Origin: Flavobacteriaceae bacterium
GTDB lineage: Bacteria; Bacteroidota; Bacteroidia; Flavobacteriales; Flavobacteriaceae
Length of the DNA: 35,166 nt
Direction of reading: 5' to 3'
Assembly (NCBI GenBank): GCA_021647405.1
Contig: JAKIUU010000028.1
Span: 1-35,166 of the forward strand
This document shows positions 9,552 through 15,779 of this stretch, one piece after another. Numbering within the stretch: the first letter of the stretch is position 1; every line of letters starts with the position of its first letter. A model generated the notes under the pieces. It had not been told where the DNA came from. It was given only the letters and a program-made list of their open reading frames with translations, and made no database searches. Made by a program: the position numbers and the translations under genes.

Positions 9552-9938
9552 TTAACGTTTAGAGAATTGGTATTTTTTACGGGCTTTTTTCTGACCGAAT
9601 TTTTTACGCTCAACCATTCTAGGATCTCTAGTAAGTAAGCCTTCTGGTTTAAGCACTGCTTTATTTTCTTCGTCCATTTTTACCAAAGCTCTAGCGATGG
9701 CTAATCTAATAGCCTCGGCTTGACCAGTTAATCCACCACCAAAAACATTTACACTTATACTAAAAGCTGTTTTGGTTTTTGTAAGGGTTAGCGGTTGTTG
9801 TACTTTGTATTGTAAAGATGCAGAAGGAAAATAATTTTTTAAGTCTCTTTTATTGATGGTAATTTTACCTTTACCCTCAGAAACATAAATACGCGCTACG
9901 GCTGTTTTACGTCTTCCTATTGTGTGTATTGTATCCAT
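9552..9938 (-). CDS. rpsI: 30S ribosomal protein S9
   Basis: Small-subunit protein whose C-terminal tail reaches the P-site tRNA. The 128 aa include IGRRKTAVARIYV, NVFGGGLTGQAEAIRLAIARAL, the LTRDPRMVERKKFGQKKARKK segment and the universal terminal KR (YQFSKR). Its ATG overlaps the rplM stop by one base (TAATG), so translation of the two is probably coupled. Confidence 0.98.
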   Translation of the reverse strand: MDTIHTIGRRKTAVARIYVSEGKGKITINKRDLKNYFPSASLQYKVQQPLTLTKTKTAFSISVNVFGGGLTGQAEAIRLAIARALVKMDEENKAVLKPEGLLTRDPRMVERKKFGQKKARKKYQFSKR

Positions 9939-10393
9939 TATCTAAGATCGTTTATGTTAATAACTTTAGGGGTTTGTGCTTCTTGTTTGTGTTCAGTTCC
10001 TACATATACATATAGGTTTCTGAATAAAGCACTTCCTAATTTGTTTTTAGGCAACATACCTTTTACAGCTTTTTCTACCAAACGTGTTGGGTCTTTTTGA
10101 AATAATTCTGTAGCGGTAAGCGATCTTTGTCCTCCTGGATAGCCTGTGTGACGGATATAAGATTTATCTGTCCATTTTTTTCCAGTTAAAATAATTTTCT
10201 CAGCATTGATAACAATAACATTGTCACCACAATCAACGTGAGGTGTAAAATTGGGTTTGTACTTGCCTCTTATAAGCATTGCTACTTTAGAAGCCAAACG
10301 ACCCAATGAATGTCCGTCCGCATCAACTAAAACCCACTCTTTGTTGGCGGTTTCTTTATTAGCCGATACTGTTTTGTAACTTAATGTGTTCAA
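9938..10393 (-). CDS. rplM: 50S ribosomal protein L13 (TTG start)
   Basis: Large-subunit assembly protein; 151 aa with the family blocks WVLVDADGHSLGRLASKVA, GKYKPNFTPHVDCGDNVIVINAEKI and GMLPKNKLG. The start is a TTG at 10391-10393. The in-frame stop upstream (10424-10426) leaves no ATG or GTG between it and this codon, and the residues that follow (NTLSYKTVSANK) fit the usual N-terminus, so the rare start is real rather than an annotation slip. First gene of the rplM-rpsI-rpsB-tsf run; promoter at 10448-10477. Confidence 0.97.
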   Translation of the reverse strand: MNTLSYKTVSANKETANKEWVLVDADGHSLGRLASKVAMLIRGKYKPNFTPHVDCGDNVIVINAEKIILTGKKWTDKSYIRHTGYPGGQRSLTATELFQKDPTRLVEKAVKGMLPKNKLGSALFRNLYVYVGTEHKQEAQTPKVININDLR

Positions 10394-10426
10394 ACGATTA
10401 GTTTTTGTGATTAATAAATAAAATTA

Positions 10427-10445
10427 TCCCTCCTTAAAAAGGGAG
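10427..10445 (-). promoter_or_regulatory. 5'-end hairpin in the rplM leader
   Basis: On the minus strand the leader opens with CTCCC (10441-10445), a T/A loop and AAGGAGGG (10428-10435), which can pair imperfectly (CUCC with GGAG). The AAGGAGG is Shine-Dalgarno-like but ends 34 bases before the TTG start, too far to act directly. It could be part of an L13/S9 autoregulatory leader. Confidence 0.35.
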
Positions 10446-10447
10446 TG

Positions 10448-10477
10448 CAAATGTAAGACTATTTATTTATATAACAA
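10448..10477 (-). promoter_or_regulatory. promoter of the rplM-rpsI-rpsB-tsf operon
   Basis: TTG (10475-10477), 19 bases, TACATTTG (10448-10455) on the minus strand: an exact Bacteroidota consensus match. It predicts a leader of about 50 bases. Confidence 0.85.
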
Positions 10478-10500
10478 ACAGCGAATTGTAGATAATTTAC

Positions 10501-10541
10501 ACGCCTGAAAGACCCACAGGGTTGTCATAAATAATTGGCGT
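10501..10541 (-). repeat. paired inverted repeats between the DUF3179 gene and rplM
   Basis: ACGCC (10501-10505) pairs with GGCGT (10537-10541), enclosing ACCC-ACA-GGGT. On the minus strand this folds as a hairpin with an apical ACCC/GGGT stem. It lies just upstream of the rplM promoter, so it is either the tail of the DUF3179 transcript or a dispersed palindromic repeat. Its identity is unknown to me. Confidence 0.35.
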
Positions 10542-10559
10542 TTTCTAACTGATTAGCAG

Positions 10560-10612
10560 ATTAGAGAGTCTCTAATAATTACAGCAAAACGGGGTGTATT
10601 TTACTGTAATTA
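10560..10612 (-). terminator. hairpins after the DUF3179 gene, probable terminator
   Basis: Arms TAATTACAG (10576-10584) and CTGTAATTA (10604-10612) extend inward through A4/T4; on the minus strand the mismatch between them becomes a U:G pair. The hairpin starts 13 bases past the DUF3179 stop. No T-run follows. Instead there is a 17-base palindrome, ATTAGAGA-G-TCTCTAAT (10560-10576). Confidence 0.55.
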
Positions 10613-10625
10613 AATATAGAAATTT

Positions 10626-11711
10626 TTATTGATTGATAATAGGGTTGGGATAAAAAGCAGCAATGGCAAACCAATAACTTACCACAGATTTTGCACCCTT
10701 CATATGTTCGCCTGTCCTGGGTCCTGAAATGGCTTTTCCAAAAACATCCCAAGTATTTCCTTCATCATCGGTAAAAAATGCTTCAGAGTTGTTAAAACTA
10801 AAAGTATAATTTAATGAAGCTTGACTGGTATTTAATTCGAAAGAATTGATAAGGTCAGCATTGCCAACTACTAAATAGTCTTTGCCTTCAAAAGATTGTT
10901 TAAGGGCTTTTCCGTTTGAGAAATTTTGAAAACGATATACCACAGACTTTGTATTGGTCATGATGGCATAAACCCGCTCTTTATGAGGTAAAGCATTGTT
11001 TAAAGGGGATACTTCAAAAATAAAAAAGTCTTGATTTGTTTTGTAATCGCCATAAGGATAGCGGTCATAATTTCTAGAAAAGCCAGTATTGGTTGTTAAT
11101 ATTTGTGTATTTGGATATAATGATTTCCATGTTCTCCAATTGGTTTCTACAACATTTACCAAAGTGGGTTTATTGCCAATTAATGTGCCGTTTACAGCTT
11201 CTAATCTTAGTTGTGACCAATTGCTGTCTGTCTTTCTATCATATAAAATTAAATTGGCATTATACAGTAATCCAGATACGCCAAAGCTTGTTTTTGAGCC
11301 GTTAGATTTACTTTTCCATCCAAAAGAAGTGCCTGTTAGTGGGCAATATGAAATTGTGGTAAAATTACCATTTAAATTATCGTTTACAACTTCATGCCAA
11401 TCTAATATAAAGTGTGGGTAAGCTTTAGTAACGCCATCTTTTACAATACCAATAATCAAATCGGTATCATTAATAAAATTAATATTATCAGTATTGGCAT
11501 TGGCAAAAATGGGACTGTCAATTGAGGGAATGCCATCCTTACCGGGACCACCGTCTTTTACTTGATTTATAGGGATGAGCCAATTAGAACTGTTACTACT
11601 TGATCCACCATTATTCGAATTATTACCAACCGAAGAAACGTTACCGCTACTTCCTCCGCTACAAGAAATAGCAATTGTAGCCACAAATGTTACTAAAAGA
11701 ATTTTTTTCAT
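10626..11711 (-). CDS. DUF3179 domain lipoprotein
   Basis: Lipid-anchored envelope protein, 361 aa, of unknown function. The N-terminus MKKILLVTFVATIAISC is a lipoprotein signal with lipobox Cys17, followed by a Ser/Asn/Gly-rich linker (to about residue 43). The DUF3179 core begins at VKDGGPGKDGIPSIDSP and includes GIVKDGVTKAYPHFILDWHEVVND, the conserved ISYCPLTGTSFGW with one Cys, and SNWSQ. The conserved YCPLTG/H pattern suggests metal or thiol chemistry, but no activity is established that I can cite. Its ATG overlaps the stop of the upstream outer-membrane gene by four bases (ATGA), so the pair is translationally coupled and probably works together at the outer membrane. Confidence 0.88.
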   Translation of the reverse strand: MKKILLVTFVATIAISCSGGSSGNVSSVGNNSNNGGSSSNSSNWLIPINQVKDGGPGKDGIPSIDSPIFANANTDNINFINDTDLIIGIVKDGVTKAYPHFILDWHEVVNDNLNGNFTTISYCPLTGTSFGWKSKSNGSKTSFGVSGLLYNANLILYDRKTDSNWSQLRLEAVNGTLIGNKPTLVNVVETNWRTWKSLYPNTQILTTNTGFSRNYDRYPYGDYKTNQDFFIFEVSPLNNALPHKERVYAIMTNTKSVVYRFQNFSNGKALKQSFEGKDYLVVGNADLINSFELNTSQASLNYTFSFNNSEAFFTDDEGNTWDVFGKAISGPRTGEHMKGAKSVVSYWFAIAAFYPNPIINQ

Positions 11712-12685
11712 AATATTTTTTTTAAATTAATAACTTTTATCTTAGGTGTGATTTTTAGTAAAATACCTGTTGTTATTCTGTATGTTGGTGTTAATTGTGT
11801 GCCTACAACATTACTATAAATAGGTATTTCGGCCTTAGCTGAATAGATTAAATTGGGTGTGATATCAATGCCAAAACTGGGTATTAAACTCACCCAATTT
11901 CCACCTGTATTTTCTAAGTCAAACCCACCTGTTTTATCTTGTTGTGCCTTTCTGTATTTAAATGAAATACCTGGAAAAAGTTTGGTATTTAAAGCAAAAA
12001 ATTGATCGGAAATACCAATAAAAGACTGAAATTCGTTGCCAAATTTATAGGTAGAATCGCCAAAATAGGAGTTGTTTGTGCCTGTTTGCCTGTAAATAAA
12101 TCTTGTAAAAGCATTAAAAGTGGGTCTAAAATTAAATATTTTAGAAAAAAGTGACCAGTAAATAATATCCCAAGCATTACTGCCAGGTTGAAGGTCGGCG
12201 TTTAAAGTTATATTCTGATTGTTTTTCTCTGTAGATGAGCCCAAAGGCAGTTTTGCGCCTATCCCTAAATTTAGACTGCTGTTTTTGGCCAAGATGTTTT
12301 TAAAATTATATTTAAGTAAAAGCACTGCGTCACCAATACCCGAAGTGATATCTAAATTTTGATTTCCGAATTGTGATATTTTTCGACGTTGGTTAACCCA
12401 AGTAAACAGGCCTTCAATTGAGAGTTTGTCTGAAATGGCATAATCGGTATTTATTAAAACAGAATGTGTAACGCGGAGTCTTGAATTATCATCTAATTGG
12501 GTATCCTCAAAATTAAGAGTATTGAGATTGTTGTAATCATATTGAATGCCAATTTGTACAACTCCCTTACCGGCACTTGTAATGCCAATACTATTTGAAA
12601 GCGGAATGCCACCGGAGCAGCAAGTTTGCGAAAAGCCATTGGTAATTCCAGCCAGTAATAATAGCGCAGATATTATGTGCTTCAT
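11708..12685 (-). CDS. outer-membrane beta-barrel protein, transporter-like
   Basis: 325 aa with a signal peptide (MKHIISALLLLAGITNGFSQ) and a mature N-terminus that begins at once with TCCSGG, two adjacent cysteines. The rest is a series of amphipathic strands with aromatic ends (VVQIGIQYDYNNL, LSIEGLFTWVN, LNLGIGAKLPLGSS, FNAFTRFIYRQTG), as in small outer-membrane barrels such as the Phenol_MetA_deg-like group; that family assignment is my inference. It overlaps the DUF3179 lipoprotein gene by four bases. The Cys-Cys pair may bind metal or form a disulfide. No consensus promoter was found in the 76 bases separating it from polA, so read-through from polA is possible. Confidence 0.7.
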   Translation of the reverse strand: MKHIISALLLLAGITNGFSQTCCSGGIPLSNSIGITSAGKGVVQIGIQYDYNNLNTLNFEDTQLDDNSRLRVTHSVLINTDYAISDKLSIEGLFTWVNQRRKISQFGNQNLDITSGIGDAVLLLKYNFKNILAKNSSLNLGIGAKLPLGSSTEKNNQNITLNADLQPGSNAWDIIYWSLFSKIFNFRPTFNAFTRFIYRQTGTNNSYFGDSTYKFGNEFQSFIGISDQFFALNTKLFPGISFKYRKAQQDKTGGFDLENTGGNWVSLIPSFGIDITPNLIYSAKAEIPIYSNVVGTQLTPTYRITTGILLKITPKIKVINLKKIL

Positions 12686-12761
12686 ATTCGTAAGTTAATA
12701 GAATATAGCAGTCGCCTGTATTATAGCTACCTTACGTAAAGAATGTTAAAAAAAGTAATTT

Positions 12762-15578
12762 TTAATGCGCTTCAAGCCAATTGTTACCCATCCCTAAATC
12801 AACAATAAGAGGAATACTCAATTTATAGGCATTTTCCATTTCTTGTTTAATGAGCGGTGTAAGAGTTTCAAGCTCTTCTTTTGGAACATCAAAAACCAAT
12901 TCATCATGAACTTGTAAGAGCATTTTTGATTTGAATTTTTCGTTGGTTAAGCGCTTATCAATATTAATCATGGCTATTTTAATAATGTCGGCAGCGGTAC
13001 CTTGAATGGGCGCATTTACCGCATTGCGCTCATCGGCGGCACGCACAATGGAATTATGGGAATTTATATTTTTTAAATAACGGCGTCTGCCCAACAAAGT
13101 TTCTACATAACCGTTTTCTTTTGCAAAAATTATCTGATTGGCAATAAAATCTTTTAAAGTGGGGTAAGTCTGATAATAAGCATCAATTAATTTTTTTGAT
13201 TCTTTTCGACTCAAATTGGTTTGTTGGCTTAATCCAAAGGCCGAAACCCCATAAATAATACCAAAATTTACTGTTTTAGCTTGGCTGCGTTGTTCTTTAG
13301 TAACCGCTGCTAAAGGGATGTTAAATACTTTAGCCGCTGTGGCTTTATGAATGTCTTCACCATTTAAAAAGGATTGTTTCATGGCTTTATCGCCACTCAT
13401 TTCGGCAATGAGGCGCAGTTCTATTTGAGAGTAATCTGCAGCGAGCAAAATATGATTTTCATCTCTAGGAATAAAAGCTTTTCGAATTTGTTTGCCACGT
13501 TCTGTGCGGATGGGAATATTCTGCAAATTGGGGTTTATAGAACTCAATCTTCCAGTAGCAGCAACAGTTTGGGCAAAAGTGGTATGGATTCTTTTTGTGT
13601 TGGGATTAACTTCGTTCGGCAAGGCTTCAACATAGGTATTTTGTAACTTTACAAGGCCACGCCAATTTAAAATATCGGCAATAATGGGATGTGCAGTAGC
13701 CAACTTAGATAAAACTTCTTCGCCTGTTGCATATTGGCCTGTTTTGGTTTTTTTTGGTTTTTCAATTATTTTTAAATTTTCAAATAAAACAATACCCAAT
13801 TGTTTTGGAGAGGCAAGGTTAAATTCTTGGTCAGCTGTTTTAAAAATATTTTTCTCTAAAGAAATGATATCGGTTTGTAATTCTAAAGAAAGGGTTTTTA
13901 AATACGCTGTATCTAAACGAATGCCTTCCATTTCCATTTTTGCCAATACTCTTAAGAGCTTTATTTCTATGTCTTCATAGAGTTTTAAAAAATTGTTTTG
14001 CTTGAGTTTTTTTTCTAAAATAGCTTGTAGTTGGTAAAATAGAGAGGCTTCTTCAGCGCCAAAATCAGCTTGTTTTTTAAGGCTTAAGTCGGTTAATTTT
14101 ATTTGAGATTTCCCTTTGCCTAAAAGCTGCGATTCTTGTGTTAATTTGTATTTCAAATAGTGTTCGGCTAGGAGCTCTTTGTCGTGGCGTATATCAGGAT
14201 TTATAAGGTAATGCGCAATTTTAATATCAAAAAGAGGCCCATTTAAACAGATATTGTACTGTGTTAAGAGTTTGGTGAGAGATTTGAGATCTTCACCAAT
14301 TTTTAAGATTTCTTTTGCTTCAAAAAAAGGCTTAAAGACATTTAAAATATTTTTAGCTTCGCTGGTATCTAAAGGAAGGTTTACATAGTATCCTTTGTTG
14401 GCTGCAAAACTAAATGATACGGCTATACATTTTTTTTGAAAGGCGCTTTCTTTATCTGTTTTTACAGAAATGGCAACAGATTGTTGTTGTAAAAGCTTGC
14501 TCAAAAGTAATTGTCTGGCCAAAGCTGTATCTACATATTGATAAAAATGTGGGTGTGTTTTTTCTGTGTTCAAATCATCTGAAGTGGCAAAAGAAAACAA
14601 ATCTAATTGCGCCGTTTGGGGTTTTGTTATTGTGGTCGTTTTTTCTTTAACAGTTTTGGGCATTTTTTCGGTTGGCTGTGATGCTGGTTTTGAAATGCCA
14701 AATATTTTTATAAACTGCTCGGCCATGCGTCTAAATTCTAATTCTTGAAAAATTTCTGATACTTCATTAAAATTAGGTTGCGACATTTTAAAATCTTCTT
14801 CATGAAAACTAACAGGACAGTCTAGCATAATAGTGGCCAGTTTTTTAGAGAGAATTCCCAGTTCTTTATTGGTTTCAATTTTTTCTCTGAGCTTTCCTTT
14901 AATTTCGTGTGTATTGGCCAATAAATTTTCCATGCTGCCATATTCCTTAAGAAATTTTTTAGCTGTTTTGTCACCAACGCCGGGCAGGCCAGGAATATTA
15001 TCTGCAGAGTCGCCCATCATTCCCAGGTAATCTATAACCTGTATGGGATCTTCTATTTCAAAACGTTCTTTTACTTTATCAACACCCCATATTTCAATAC
15101 CATTACCCATTCTGGCAGGTTTGTACATAAAAATATTTTCTGAAACTAGTTGTGCAAAATCTTTATCGGGCGTAACCATAAACGTTTGATAACCTGCTTT
15201 TTCGGCTTGTTTGGCAAGCGTTCCTATTAAGTCATCGGCTTCAAAGCCAGATTCCTCAATAATTGGAATTCGCATGGCTTTTAATATGTTGTGAATATAA
15301 GGTATGGCAAGGCGTATGGCTTCTGGTGTTTCTTGGCGGTTGGCTTTATAATCAGAGAAATCTTTTGTTCTGGCAACCGAGCCTCCTTTGTCGAAAGCAA
15401 CGGCTAAATAATCGGGTTTTTCACGTTTTATAACATCTAATAATGAATTCATAAAGCCTAAAATAGCCGAAGTATCCATGTTTTTAGAATTAATTCTAGG
15501 GTTTTTAATTAAGGCGTAGTAACCTCGAAAAATTAATGCAAAAGCATCTATTAAAAACAATCTTTTTTTAGGCATCAT
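12762..15578 (-). CDS. polA: DNA polymerase I, proofreading site degenerate
   Basis: Fills gaps and removes RNA primers in replication and repair. 938 aa in three domains. (1) The 5' nuclease (1-295) looks intact: LIDAFALIFRGY, VAFDKGG, FEADDLIG, TPDKDFAQL, GDSADNIPG. (2) The 3'-5' exonuclease fold (about 345-525) lacks its metal ligands: the DTE motif reads S371-V-K373, the second Asp is L434 (KIGEDLKSL) and the third is E510. (3) The polymerase domain (about 530-938) is complete: TGRLSS, motif A AADYSQIELR, O-helix RSQAKTVNFGIIYG with the Phe of ddNTP-discriminating enzymes, and motif C VHDELVFD. So it is active as polymerase and flap nuclease but probably not proofreading. ATG start, with a second ATG next to it. 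Confidence 0.97.
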   Translation of the reverse strand: MMPKKRLFLIDAFALIFRGYYALIKNPRINSKNMDTSAILGFMNSLLDVIKREKPDYLAVAFDKGGSVARTKDFSDYKANRQETPEAIRLAIPYIHNILKAMRIPIIEESGFEADDLIGTLAKQAEKAGYQTFMVTPDKDFAQLVSENIFMYKPARMGNGIEIWGVDKVKERFEIEDPIQVIDYLGMMGDSADNIPGLPGVGDKTAKKFLKEYGSMENLLANTHEIKGKLREKIETNKELGILSKKLATIMLDCPVSFHEEDFKMSQPNFNEVSEIFQELEFRRMAEQFIKIFGISKPASQPTEKMPKTVKEKTTTITKPQTAQLDLFSFATSDDLNTEKTHPHFYQYVDTALARQLLLSKLLQQQSVAISVKTDKESAFQKKCIAVSFSFAANKGYYVNLPLDTSEAKNILNVFKPFFEAKEILKIGEDLKSLTKLLTQYNICLNGPLFDIKIAHYLINPDIRHDKELLAEHYLKYKLTQESQLLGKGKSQIKLTDLSLKKQADFGAEEASLFYQLQAILEKKLKQNNFLKLYEDIEIKLLRVLAKMEMEGIRLDTAYLKTLSLELQTDIISLEKNIFKTADQEFNLASPKQLGIVLFENLKIIEKPKKTKTGQYATGEEVLSKLATAHPIIADILNWRGLVKLQNTYVEALPNEVNPNTKRIHTTFAQTVAATGRLSSINPNLQNIPIRTERGKQIRKAFIPRDENHILLAADYSQIELRLIAEMSGDKAMKQSFLNGEDIHKATAAKVFNIPLAAVTKEQRSQAKTVNFGIIYGVSAFGLSQQTNLSRKESKKLIDAYYQTYPTLKDFIANQIIFAKENGYVETLLGRRRYLKNINSHNSIVRAADERNAVNAPIQGTAADIIKIAMINIDKRLTNEKFKSKMLLQVHDELVFDVPKEELETLTPLIKQEMENAYKLSIPLIVDLGMGNNWLEAH

Positions 15579-15739
15579 TAAAGAAATATTAAAGGAATAA
15601 TTTGCGTCTAAGATAAGTTAAATTATTATAAAATAAAGAGAGAATATTTGACTAAAAAGGCTTACATATTTGGTAATTCAATACTTTGTTAGTAGTTTTA
15701 TGGCAAGATATAAATGTATTTCTTCTCCAGCCTACAATT

Positions 15740-15747
15740 TATATTTG
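15740..15747 (+). promoter_or_regulatory. -7 element before the PAS kinase
   Basis: TATATTTG, 32 bases upstream of the ATG. No TTG stands at the proper -33 distance. It is the best candidate in the 200-bp divergent gap between polA and the kinase. Confidence 0.45.
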
Positions 15748-15779
15748 TTTAAAGAAATTACTTGGTTTGAAAAAATACA

